This document shows, piece by piece, positions 55,588 to 63,999 of a stretch of 64,000 nt of DNA. Origin of the DNA: Cognaticolwellia sediminilitoris (GTDB lineage Bacteria > Pseudomonadota > Gammaproteobacteria > Enterobacterales > Alteromonadaceae); NCBI GenBank assembly GCA_002104535.1, contig NBOG01000003.1:62001-126000 (forward strand), read 5' to 3'. The position numbers and the translations under genes were made by a program. Within the stretch, counting starts at the first letter, position 1; each line of letters opens with the position of its first letter. Under the pieces are notes generated by a model that saw only the letters and a program-made list of their open reading frames with translations, was not told the DNA's origin and did no database searches.

Positions 55588-58359
55588 ATGAGCCGATTAA
55601 GCAAAGCAGAATGGCAAGAAAACTATCTCACTTCTATCGCTGAATTTTCTCCTGAAAGCTTAGCATTTGATCCTGCGAGTGGCTGTGGGTATTGGTCTTT
55701 AGTAAAACTCGCCAAAGATTTCAATTTTGATTTGGACGAGCAGCCTTTCGTTATCAAATTATTTTTAGAGAATGTAATGCGACACGTTGTAAAGTCTGAT
55801 GCCGAACATAACGATCTTGTCGACATCATCAACAATCTGACCCGAAAAGAAACAAGAGCTGGCTTTGAGTTTTCATACTTTCCTTCACGTGTACTAATGC
55901 AAGACTATACTGGTGTACCCGCATTAGCTGATCTTGCTGCAATGCGTGAAGCTATTCTCAGCAAGGGTGGTGACGCTAACAATATTAATCCTATTTGTCC
56001 GGTTGATTTAGTGATCGACCATTCGGTTATTGCGGAACAGGCCGGTAATACGAAGGCATTACTTTATAATCGGCAACGTGAAATGGCAATCAACAAAGAG
56101 CGTTATCAGTTTTTAAAATGGGCGCAAGGTACTTTTGACAATCTACGAATTGTTCCACCTGGGCGTGGCATTTGCCATCAGGTTAACCTGGAATATTTGG
56201 CGCAAGTTGTCCGCAAAGAAGACGGTGTGTTAATTCCTGATACATTAATCGGAACGGATAGTCATACCACTATGATTACCGGTTTAGGAGTACTTGGCTG
56301 GGGTGTTGGAGGTATTGAAGCCGAGGCGGTCATGCTTGGACAGCCCTTAAGCATGAGCATGCCTAAGGTAGTTGGTGTAGAACTTCAGGGGGCACTTCCC
56401 GTTGGCACAACGGCGACTGATCTCGTGTTAACCATCACGCAAATACTCAGAAAATATGGTGTGGTGGCTAAATATGTCGAGTTCTATGGTTTAGGTGTGT
56501 TGACCTTGAGCATTGCCGACCGAGCGACAATAGCGAATATGGCACCAGAATATGGAGCAACGTGTGGGCTTTTTCCAATCGATGCTAAGGTAATCGATTA
56601 CTTAAACCTAACTAATCGTCCTGCTGAATTAGTTGCCCAAGTTGAAGCTTATGCAAAAGCACAACATTTATGGTTTGACAAGAATACTCGTGCGCCAGTT
56701 TATGCCGAAAATGTCAGCATTGAACTGAATCAAGTAGTGCCTTGTGTCGCGGGGCCAAAACGTCCACAAGATCGTTTACCATTGAGCGCTATTAAACAAA
56801 AAACCTTAGAGGCAGTATCGTTAGATTTACAAAGGGTAGAAAACGTAGAAAAAACAGCAGCACCACAAACATTTATCGCCGGTGATATTGCTATCGCGGC
56901 GATCACCTCGTGTACTAATACATCCAACCCTAATGTTATGTTGCAAGCGGGATTATTAGCTAAGGCTGCTGTTGAATGTGGCTTGACTATTAAACCTTAT
57001 GTTAAAACCTCTTTTGCACCGGGCTCGCAGGTTGTTGCTCGATATCTCGATGATTCTGGCCTACAAGTGTTTTTAGATAAGCTGGGGTTTCATCGTATTG
57101 GTTTTGGCTGTACCACTTGTATTGGTAACTCTGGTCCGTTAAATACCGATATAGAATCACTCATTAATGAAAACAGCCTAAGTGCCAGTGCTGTTTTATC
57201 AGGTAATCGAAACTTTGAAGGGCGCATTCATCCGGCCGTTAAACTTAATTGGCTCGCTTCTCCACCGCTTGTTGTGGCATTTGCCATAGCGGGACACACT
57301 AGAATTAATCTTGACGAAGAGCCGCTAGGCACAGACCAAAACGGTAAAGACGTATATTTACGTGATATATGGCCTAGTGATGCGTTAGTTAATCATGCGT
57401 TAAAATCGATCACTCAACAAAGTTACGCATTGTCTTATAAAAACATGTTAAAAGGTGATGAGGCTTGGGAAAACTTACCGACTAGTAATACGGTTTGCTA
57501 CTCGTGGGATAGCGCTTCTAGCTATATTGTGAAACCACCATTTTTTGATTTGCTGTTGCACGCTGAGCATGACAAAAACACTAAGAATGTTAAAAACTCA
57601 CGTTTATCACGGGAATCATTTGATATTAAAAACAGCAGGATACTCGCTATATTTGGTGATTCGATCACTACGGATCATATATCACCTGCTGGAAAAATCA
57701 GTCAGGATAGTCCATCAGGAAAATACCTCATTGAAAAAGGCGTATTACCCGCACAATTTAATAGTTACGGTTCGCGGCGCGGCAATCATGAAGTGATGGT
57801 ACGCGGCACGTTCGCTAATAATCGTTTAAAAAATAAAATCGTTGCACCTGTTGAAGGGGGGATAACAAAGATATTCGGTGACCCACAATTACAGTCTCAA
57901 TCATCGCTTTCTATTTTTGAAGCAAGCCAATACTATCAAGCGAATAACACACCTTTAGTGATTTTTGCTGGCAAAGAATATGGCACCGGTTCTAGTCGAG
58001 ATTGGGCCGCAAAAGGTTGCCAATTACTGGGAATTAAAGCGGTGATTGCACAATCTTTTGAACGTATCCACCGCAGTAATTTGGTTGGTATGGGCATAAT
58101 GCCGTTGCAATTACCCCAGTCTACATCCATTGCGGATTTAATGTTATGCGGTGATGAAAAAATTGATCTTGTGTCTGCCGTTGAGGGTATTGATAAAAAA
58201 TTGTTACCGCAACAGACCTTTCAACTTGTTATTCATAAAGACACCGATAAATCCGAGCCTTTAATAATACCCGTCGTCTTATGTATCAATAATAGTCTCG
58301 AATTAAAGCACTTCCTCGCAGGTGGAATTTTACCTTATGTTGCAGGTGAATTTTTATAA
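55588..58359 (+). CDS. acnA: Aconitate hydratase (AcnA/IRP type)
   Basis: A 923-residue aconitase interconverting citrate and isocitrate. The [4Fe-4S] Cys ligands are in AITSCTNTSNPNV (near residue 443) and GCTTCIGNSGPL (near 507 and 510); LIGTDSHTTMITGLGVLGWGVGGIEAEA and GSSRDWAAKGCQLLGIKAV are typical of AcnA. It is slightly longer than E. coli AcnA (891) owing to an insert around residues 665-680. The ribosome binding site AAGGA precedes ATG. Being 59 bp after hflC, it is likely in the same operon; it may be a stress-stable second aconitase. Confidence 0.94.
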   Translation: MSRLSKAEWQENYLTSIAEFSPESLAFDPASGCGYWSLVKLAKDFNFDLDEQPFVIKLFLENVMRHVVKSDAEHNDLVDIINNLTRKETRAGFEFSYFPSRVLMQDYTGVPALADLAAMREAILSKGGDANNINPICPVDLVIDHSVIAEQAGNTKALLYNRQREMAINKERYQFLKWAQGTFDNLRIVPPGRGICHQVNLEYLAQVVRKEDGVLIPDTLIGTDSHTTMITGLGVLGWGVGGIEAEAVMLGQPLSMSMPKVVGVELQGALPVGTTATDLVLTITQILRKYGVVAKYVEFYGLGVLTLSIADRATIANMAPEYGATCGLFPIDAKVIDYLNLTNRPAELVAQVEAYAKAQHLWFDKNTRAPVYAENVSIELNQVVPCVAGPKRPQDRLPLSAIKQKTLEAVSLDLQRVENVEKTAAPQTFIAGDIAIAAITSCTNTSNPNVMLQAGLLAKAAVECGLTIKPYVKTSFAPGSQVVARYLDDSGLQVFLDKLGFHRIGFGCTTCIGNSGPLNTDIESLINENSLSASAVLSGNRNFEGRIHPAVKLNWLASPPLVVAFAIAGHTRINLDEEPLGTDQNGKDVYLRDIWPSDALVNHALKSITQQSYALSYKNMLKGDEAWENLPTSNTVCYSWDSASSYIVKPPFFDLLLHAEHDKNTKNVKNSRLSRESFDIKNSRILAIFGDSITTDHISPAGKISQDSPSGKYLIEKGVLPAQFNSYGSRRGNHEVMVRGTFANNRLKNKIVAPVEGGITKIFGDPQLQSQSSLSIFEASQYYQANNTPLVIFAGKEYGTGSSRDWAAKGCQLLGIKAVIAQSFERIHRSNLVGMGIMPLQLPQSTSIADLMLCGDEKIDLVSAVEGIDKKLLPQQTFQLVIHKDTDKSEPLIIPVVLCINNSLELKHFLAGGILPYVAGEFL

Positions 58360-58764
58360 AAAAATAAAATGAAGAAGCTTTACCAACTAAAATTCAATCG
58401 TAGAAATGCCTTTCTGGATAGCTATGGGTAAATATCTACTAAACAAGCAAAAGCGAGTAAAGTGTCGGCGGGAACGCTAAATACCACTGTTTCTTTCTTA
58501 CTTAGGGCAGATAAAAATAATATGGGGTATCATTAATAGCTTCACGTAGGGAATGTAAAATTCGCCAGAGGGAGACATCTGGTAACATTATGTCTAGGCT
58601 AATAACATCTAATAAAGTCCCGCGCTAATTTCTCGATAACACTATGCAATATCAACTACAACAATAATATGACGCCAAGAATACAACTTTGTAATCTTGG
58701 CGTCATGTCAATGTCAGGTCAAACATTTATACTCTAGGTATATTCTAATATCAAAGGATAAGTA
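58360..58764. other. Intergenic region upstream of the copper cluster
   Basis: About 405 bp without a gene. It should hold the promoter of the copper operon and contains the large inverted repeat at 58670-58705. Confidence 0.6.
58670..58705. promoter_or_regulatory. 36-bp inverted repeat before copA, possible operator or terminator
   Basis: TGACGCCAAGA (58670-58680) pairs perfectly with TCTTGGCGTCA (58695-58705); the inner TACAA/TTGTA pair extends the stem after an A:A mismatch. No T run follows, so it may be an operator or an old acnA terminator. Confidence 0.5.
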
Positions 58765-60588
58765 ATGAGAGTTAAAGAGTCACTACAGCCAACGCTAATG
58801 CCAAGACGACGGTTTGTTCAAGGTTTAATTGCTGGCGGCGTGCTGGCAGCATGCCCTAGTATAATTTATGCTGCATCATCAATAACCACAGGCAATGCAG
58901 GTAATGTAACAGAATTGAGCGGTAACGTTATTGATTTGGTGATAGGTGAATCACTGGTTAACTTTACCGGCGTTGTGCGAACGGCGACAACAATTAATGG
59001 CTCTATTCCCGCTCCAACCTTACGTCTTAAAGAAGGCGATGATGTCACTATTAGAGTAACCAATAATTTAAAGGTTCCTAGCTCAATTCACTGGCATGGC
59101 ATTATTTTACCGTATCAAATGGATGGCGTCCCTGGCATAAGCTTCAAAGGTATTATGCCGGGTGATACCTTTGTCTATAAATTTAAACTTCAACAAAGTG
59201 GCACCTATTGGTATCACTCTCACAGTGGTTTCCAAGAAATGACCGGTATGTATGGTGCATTAATTATCGAGCCTCGTGAACAAGATATTATTAGTGCCGA
59301 TAACGAATTTGTCATTCAATTATCTGATTGGACTGACGAAAATCCGATGGATGTATTTCGTAAATTAAAAGTGCAGGGTGATACCTACAATTTCAATCAA
59401 CCGACTGTGCCCGAGTTTTTTGATGATGTCGCTAGTTCAGGTGTTGCTAACGCATTACAACGTCGAGAAATGTGGAATAAGATGCGAATGAATCCCACCG
59501 ATCTTGCTGACTTATCCGCATCAACTATGACTTTTCTCATGAATGGCAGTACACCAATGGCAAATTGGCGCGGCCTATTTAAAAGAGGTGAAAAGCTAAG
59601 GTTGAGGTTTATTAACGGCTCAAGTAATAGTTTTTTTGATGTGAGAATACCTGAACTCAAACTAACCGTTGTGGAAGCAGATGGTCAAAATGTAGAGCCA
59701 GTCACTGTTGACGAATTTCGCTTTGGTCCAGGTGAAACTTACGATGTGATTGTTGAGCCAAAAAATGATGCTTATACCATTTTTGCCCAAAGTATGGACC
59801 GTTCAGGTTACGCCAAAGGAACATTGTCAGTAACCACTAGTCTTGATGCGCCAGTGCCAGCACTCGACCCTGTTGAATGGTTAACAATGACGGATATGAT
59901 GGGCAATATGAGTCATGGTAATGAGCATGGTTCAATGTCAGGTATGTCAGGCAATGCTATGGAAAAAGGTGCCATGAAGCACGGTGGTATGGCGATGGAT
60001 CATAGCGCAATGTCTATGGATCATAGCATGCATAACATGAGTGGAAATCCATTGGCTGTCCCGAGTAATGAAGTACGTCACGCGAAAACAGAATATGGCG
60101 CCTCGGTTGATATGCGGGTTGATATGCCGCGGACTAACTTAGACGATCCAGGTATTGGCTTACGCAATAATGGCCGTCGTGTTTTAACACTTGCCGATTT
60201 ACGTTCACTTGACGGCATTGCAGATCACCAAGAGCCAGAAGCTGAAATAGAGCTGCATTTAACCGGTAATATGGAACGTTATAGCTGGTCTTTCGATGGT
60301 TTAGAGTTTGGTAAAAGTACGCCTGTGCATATGAAACATAATCAGCGATTACGCGTTATTTTACAGAACGATACCATGATGACACATCCTATGCATTTAC
60401 ATGGTATGTGGAGCGACTTGGAAAATGACCAAGGTGAGGTAATGGTTCGCCGACATACTATACCGGTGCAACCTGCGCAAAGAATTAGCTTTTTAACCAC
60501 ACCACATGATGTAGGTCGCTGGGCTTGGCATTGTCATCTATTGTTCCACATGGATGCCGGTATGTTTAGAGAGGTAGTTGTATCATGA
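58765..60588 (+). CDS. copA: Multicopper oxidase, CopA family (Tat-exported)
   Basis: A 607-residue periplasmic copper-resistance oxidase with a twin-arginine signal (RRRFVQG at residues 14-20). Copper ligands are complete: HWHG (about residue 109), HSHSG (about 151), HPMHLHG (about 540) and HCHLLFHMDAGM (about 590). A Met/His-rich insert (residues about 385-430, with repeats MDHS and GMSG) is typical of CopA/PcoA and binds extra copper. It oxidises Cu(I) in the periplasm (family knowledge). It overlaps copB by 11 bp. Confidence 0.95.
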   Translation: MRVKESLQPTLMPRRRFVQGLIAGGVLAACPSIIYAASSITTGNAGNVTELSGNVIDLVIGESLVNFTGVVRTATTINGSIPAPTLRLKEGDDVTIRVTNNLKVPSSIHWHGIILPYQMDGVPGISFKGIMPGDTFVYKFKLQQSGTYWYHSHSGFQEMTGMYGALIIEPREQDIISADNEFVIQLSDWTDENPMDVFRKLKVQGDTYNFNQPTVPEFFDDVASSGVANALQRREMWNKMRMNPTDLADLSASTMTFLMNGSTPMANWRGLFKRGEKLRLRFINGSSNSFFDVRIPELKLTVVEADGQNVEPVTVDEFRFGPGETYDVIVEPKNDAYTIFAQSMDRSGYAKGTLSVTTSLDAPVPALDPVEWLTMTDMMGNMSHGNEHGSMSGMSGNAMEKGAMKHGGMAMDHSAMSMDHSMHNMSGNPLAVPSNEVRHAKTEYGASVDMRVDMPRTNLDDPGIGLRNNGRRVLTLADLRSLDGIADHQEPEAEIELHLTGNMERYSWSFDGLEFGKSTPVHMKHNQRLRVILQNDTMMTHPMHLHGMWSDLENDQGEVMVRRHTIPVQPAQRISFLTTPHDVGRWAWHCHLLFHMDAGMFREVVVS

Positions 60589-61447
60589 GAAAAAAATCTT
60601 AGTGAACGCCTTAAATACGGTATTTTTCGTTGGCTTGTCGCTAGCGAGTCAACACACGCTTGCAGAAAGTAATATGGCTAAAATGTCAGGTAATGAAATG
60701 CAAGCTCAAGGTGGTGATGCCCCAAAAAATGCTAGGGATCCACATGCTTATTCAGCAGGAACCACCTTAACCCAGGGGCCTTATGCTTTTAAAGGTGGTG
60801 AAAGGTTAACATTGGCTGATGAACATCGCTTTTATGCTTTATTAGGCGATCGGTTTGAATATAACGAACAAACTGATGCTGCTGTGTTTGATTTACAAGC
60901 GTGGTACGGTACTACTTTTAATCGCTTAGTGATCAAATCTGAAGGTGACATCAGTGACGGTAAGCTTGAGGAAAATCAAACTGATATATTATGGGGTCAT
61001 GCTATTTCTGCGTATTGGGATGCCCAAGTAGGTATTCGATCTGATTACGCTAAAGATGGTAAAAATCGCCAATGGTTAGCCGTAGGTCTGCAAGGTTTAG
61101 CGCCTTATTGGTTTGAGCTTGATATGACTGCATACTTAGGCGAAAAGGGATATAGCGCATTCACACTTGAAGCAGAATATGAATTATTATTGACACAAAA
61201 ATTGATTGTACAACCACGTGCTGAAATCACCCTCTACGGCAAAGACGATGAGGAAAATGAACTTGGCAGTGGCTTATCTAGTAGTGCTATTGGCTTGCGA
61301 CTTCGTTATGAGTTTACTTGCCAGTTTGCTCCTTACGTAGGAGTAGAATGGAAAAATTCTTACGGTCAAACGGCCGATTATGCCAGATTAAGAGGAGAAC
61401 GCAGTAACCAAACTGAGTTTGTTACTGGTGTTAAATTTTGGTTTTAG
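60578..61447 (+). CDS. copB: Copper resistance protein CopB/PcoB (outer-membrane protein)
   Basis: A 289-residue outer-membrane beta-barrel protein with signal peptide, a short Met-rich stretch (MAKMSGNEMQA), ADEHRFYALLGDRFEYNEQ, and a barrel ending in TEFVTGVKFWF (terminal Phe). It pairs with CopA in copper resistance. In the given frame the start is TTG 60578 (GAGAGG upstream). An ATG at 60585 in the classic ATGA overlap with the copA stop would be in frame if the A7 run at 60590-60596 had eight A, so the true start may be affected by a frameshift. Final sequence stays CopB in either case. Confidence 0.9.
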   Translation: MYHEKKILVNALNTVFFVGLSLASQHTLAESNMAKMSGNEMQAQGGDAPKNARDPHAYSAGTTLTQGPYAFKGGERLTLADEHRFYALLGDRFEYNEQTDAAVFDLQAWYGTTFNRLVIKSEGDISDGKLEENQTDILWGHAISAYWDAQVGIRSDYAKDGKNRQWLAVGLQGLAPYWFELDMTAYLGEKGYSAFTLEAEYELLLTQKLIVQPRAEITLYGKDDEENELGSGLSSSAIGLRLRYEFTCQFAPYVGVEWKNSYGQTADYARLRGERSNQTEFVTGVKFWF

Positions 61448-61579
61448 CTAACACACTTTATTTAATGATAAAGATGATTTAAGTAAAGCTAGCCATCAAA
61501 TAACAAATTGATTTTTTAAATCATTGCTTTGAGAACAATACAGAAACCCAATTAAACTTTATAAATTTAGGAGTAAACC

Positions 61580-61870
61580 ATGAAAACATTAACAAAATTA
61601 GCTTTAGTATTAATACCAACAATGGCCTTATCACTTTCAGCTACAGCACATGATCCTTCACTGCACGTAAAGAAAGCAGAAAAGGCAGATTGTAGCAAAA
61701 TGGATCATAGTAAAATGGACATGAAAAACCCTGTTGCCATTGCCATGATGAAAAAATGTATGAAACAGTCAAAAGCTGATGATCATAAAATGAAAGAAAT
61801 GGACCACAGCAAAATGAAAAAAATAGAGTCAAAAGCTGCTAAAAAAGATGATCAAGAACACAATCATTAA
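61580..61870 (+). CDS. Small periplasmic Met/His/Lys-rich protein, probable copper binding
   Basis: A 96-residue protein with a signal peptide (cleavage near ATA-HD, residue 23) and repeated DHSKM units (KMDHSKMDMKN, EMDHSKMKK) plus MMKKCMKQ and a His end (DQEHNH). Met, His and Cys spacing fits copper binding in the periplasm. There is no known fold; its place between CopB and a cytochrome c supports a role as copper carrier or sponge (inference). Ribosome binding site TTAGGAG. Confidence 0.85.
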   Translation: MKTLTKLALVLIPTMALSLSATAHDPSLHVKKAEKADCSKMDHSKMDMKNPVAIAMMKKCMKQSKADDHKMKEMDHSKMKKIESKAAKKDDQEHNH

Positions 61871-61954
61871 GTCAAAGTAGTTAGTTGCTTAGTGTCTATG
61901 CCAAGAGCCTGACGCTAAGTGATTTTTTAAACCTCTGTTATTGAAGGGAATGGT

Positions 61955-62488
61955 ATGAAAATCATTAAATTATTATTAGTACTTTTTGTTTTAGCTATAG
62001 GCTCAGCCGCTACTGTGATGTATTCAGGTATTGTTAATGTCGCCGCTGATGAGCCGCACAGTAATTTTGTCTATTGGCTTTTAGAAGAAACTAGAGAAAG
62101 ATCTATTAGCCATGCAGCAAAAAACATCAAAGTACCTGATTTAAGTGACCCTGAGTTATTACTTACCGGCGGTACTGATTATGAATTTATGTGTGCTAGT
62201 TGTCACTTAAAACCCGGTCAGAGTGAGAGTGATATGAGCGTAGGCTTATATCCTGCACCCCCTAACTTGGCCATATCGAGTAAAACCCATGTTGGTCATG
62301 AACATGATGACGATGATGAGGCTGCTCGGAGAAATTTTTGGATAATTAAGCACGGTATTAAAGCGTCTGGTATGCCTGCGTGGGGTAAAACCCATGACGA
62401 TCAGCGCATATGGGCAATGGTAGCTTTTATCAATCAGCTATACACCTTAACACCAGAACAATATCAAATACTTACAGCGATTGATTAG
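61955..62488 (+). CDS. Monohaem cytochrome c, class I type
   Basis: A 177-residue protein with an N-terminal signal or anchor helix (residues 4-22) and a CASCH haem-binding motif (Cys80, Cys83, His84). The likely sixth ligand is Met in KASGMPAWGK (near residue 140). Between them an insert reads HVGHEHDDDDEAA, a cluster of His and Asp not expected in plain cytochromes, perhaps metal binding. It follows the Met/His-rich gene in a copper cluster; it may pass electrons to or from CopA (inference). Confidence 0.9.
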   Translation: MKIIKLLLVLFVLAIGSAATVMYSGIVNVAADEPHSNFVYWLLEETRERSISHAAKNIKVPDLSDPELLLTGGTDYEFMCASCHLKPGQSESDMSVGLYPAPPNLAISSKTHVGHEHDDDDEAARRNFWIIKHGIKASGMPAWGKTHDDQRIWAMVAFINQLYTLTPEQYQILTAID

Positions 62489-62533
62489 ATTTAACTAACA
62501 AATAAATAATAACAAATAACAACAGGAAGAATA

Positions 62534-63019
62534 ATGATAAAAGTTAAGTTACCTACAATGCTTGTGTGTGTAATAAGTGTGTTTTTCACTAGCGTAAGTA
62601 TTGCGAATGAGGCCAAGCCTAATTCATTAGAGCAATCGCCAATGTTTATTGGTATTAAGTCTGCGCCTGGCCAGGTAGTTACACAATTTCATCAGGCATT
62701 GAAAGCACAAGATAAAATAGCCGCGAGAAAATTATTAGCAGAGGACGTACTAATTTTTGAAGGCGGGGGAGTTGAACGCTCAGCCGATGAATATGCCCAT
62801 CATCATATGTTATCCGATATGAAGTACCTAGCTTCCATAGAAAGCGAGTTACTTGAGCATAATGTTAAGGTGATGGGTAATAGTGCGGTTTCAATGTCAC
62901 GTAGTAAAACTACTGGCACATACAAAAACAAAGCTCTTAATTATGAAGGTATGGAAACCATAGTACTGGAAAAACAACTTGGTGAGTGGAAGATAGTACG
63001 TATTCACTGGTCAAATTAG
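62534..63019 (+). CDS. Exported NTF2/SnoaL-like (DUF4440) protein
   Basis: A 161-residue protein with a signal peptide (cleavage near SIA, residue 24) followed by one NTF2-like fold: VVTQFHQALKAQDKIAARKLLAEDVLIFEGGGVERSADEY, HHMLSDMKYL and ETIVLEKQLGEWKIVRIHWSN. The HHH-like DEYAHHHM site could bind metal. Such proteins are often small periplasmic sensors or carriers; function here is unknown. Last gene of the copper cluster; ribosome binding site AGGAAG. Confidence 0.87.
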   Translation: MIKVKLPTMLVCVISVFFTSVSIANEAKPNSLEQSPMFIGIKSAPGQVVTQFHQALKAQDKIAARKLLAEDVLIFEGGGVERSADEYAHHHMLSDMKYLASIESELLEHNVKVMGNSAVSMSRSKTTGTYKNKALNYEGMETIVLEKQLGEWKIVRIHWSN

Positions 63020-63093
63020 GAATATGTAAATTCACTTTAGAGTTTAATTCCTTTGCAAAAAATTAAGGTTCACAAAAAATAAGAAGAGTAGAC

Positions 63094-63150
63094 ATGAAAG
63101 TTAAAAACATTATATCAACGAAATTAATGCAATTAACCATAGTTATTTAA
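63094..63150 (+). pseudogene. Possible remnant: 18-residue frame with signal-like start
   Basis: A short frame MKVKNIISTKLMQLTIVI then stop, with AAGAAG ten bases before ATG. It resembles the start of an exported protein cut short. Next to the repeated terminator at 63181, it may mark the broken edge of an inserted segment. Very tentative. Confidence 0.25.
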
Positions 63151-63180
63151 CTGTTTTATTTTCTTGAAAACTTTATTAAA

Positions 63181-63219
63181 AAAAGCCCGTTAATCGCAAG
63201 ACTAACGGGCTTTTTGCTT
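63181..63219 (+). terminator. Terminator, near-exact copy of the tRNA-Ser terminator
   Basis: 38 of 39 bases equal 48122-48160 (one C for T, giving one A:C mismatch in the stem). Hairpin 63184-63211 followed by TTTTTGCTT. Ends the copper cluster. Confidence 0.88.
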
Positions 63220-63257
63220 CTCAGTGTTTGAATGTAGTGTAACAGGGGGCAATTAAC

Positions 63258-63908
63258 CTAGTTTTGCTGTTCAACTAGCTCCAATAGTACTTGCTTAAAT
63301 GTTTCTTGAGGTTGAGCTCCTGTCAGCGCACTCGTGCGATTAAATACCACGGTAGGCACGCCAGTAATCCCCATTTGTTGCCACTCTGCCGCCTGTGCTT
63401 GAACACGGCTTCTAATTTCGTCATCAGCTAATAATGCTAACGCTTGTGCTGTCGTGATACCGATGACTTCAGCTTCTTTAATAAGGACATCTCGATTGGA
63501 AATATCTTTATGTTCAGTAAAAAATGCTGAGAATAAACGCATTTTTAGTTCTGTCTGTTGGCCAATTTGGTGCGCATAATCGAGTAATATGTGGGCATCA
63601 ATCGTATTAACTATTTTCATGCCGTCGTAATAATCGAAGTTGAAACCATATTTAGCTCCAGCTTGGGTTATATTTATCCTAGCATTGTCACTATCTGCTT
63701 TAGATGAACCATATTTTCTAGCAACATGAGCCCTTAGCTCTTCACCTTCAGGTGGCATATCAGGATTAAGTTCGAACGGCTGCCATTCAATTTCAACTTT
63801 ATCTTGAAGGTCCAATTCTAAAATGGCTGCTTCTAAATGTTTATAGCCAATAATACACCAGGGACAAACAACATCTGAGATGATGTCTAATTTAATTTTT
63901 CCACTCAT
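63258..63908 (-). CDS. DsbA-family oxidoreductase, FrnE type
   Basis: A 216-residue thioredoxin-fold protein with CPWC (Cys15, Cys18) at the end of strand one, the helical insert typical of FrnE/2-hydroxychromene-2-carboxylate isomerase-like DsbA proteins, and the cis-Pro motif TGVPTVVFN. No signal peptide, so cytoplasmic. ATG 63908 has AAGGA six bases upstream. It is downstream of another minus-strand gene whose end lies 35 bp away. FrnE proteins act on cellular thiols and may be induced by stress (family knowledge). Confidence 0.93.
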   Translation of the reverse strand: MSGKIKLDIISDVVCPWCIIGYKHLEAAILELDLQDKVEIEWQPFELNPDMPPEGEELRAHVARKYGSSKADSDNARINITQAGAKYGFNFDYYDGMKIVNTIDAHILLDYAHQIGQQTELKMRLFSAFFTEHKDISNRDVLIKEAEVIGITTAQALALLADDEIRSRVQAQAAEWQQMGITGVPTVVFNRTSALTGAQPQETFKQVLLELVEQQN

Positions 63909-63942
63909 TTTCAATCCTTACACTAAAATAATACATGGTGAA

Positions 63943-63999
63943 TTATTTAGACCATGCAAATTTTTGAAACATCGAATCAACTGGCGTATCAGCAACATG
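63943..63999 (-). CDS. 3' end of an unidentified minus-strand gene (truncated by window edge)
   Basis: An open frame runs from the window edge to TAA at 63943-63945, encoding HVADTPVDSMFQKFAWSK as the last residues. Spacing and orientation suggest an operon with the FrnE gene. Too short to identify. Confidence 0.5.
   Translation of the reverse strand, partial: HVADTPVDSMFQKFAWSK

Noticed and set aside
48866-63019. Prophage or integrative plasmid
   Set aside because: No integrase, capsid, replication or conjugation gene was found between the repeats, so only a possible degraded island is proposed.
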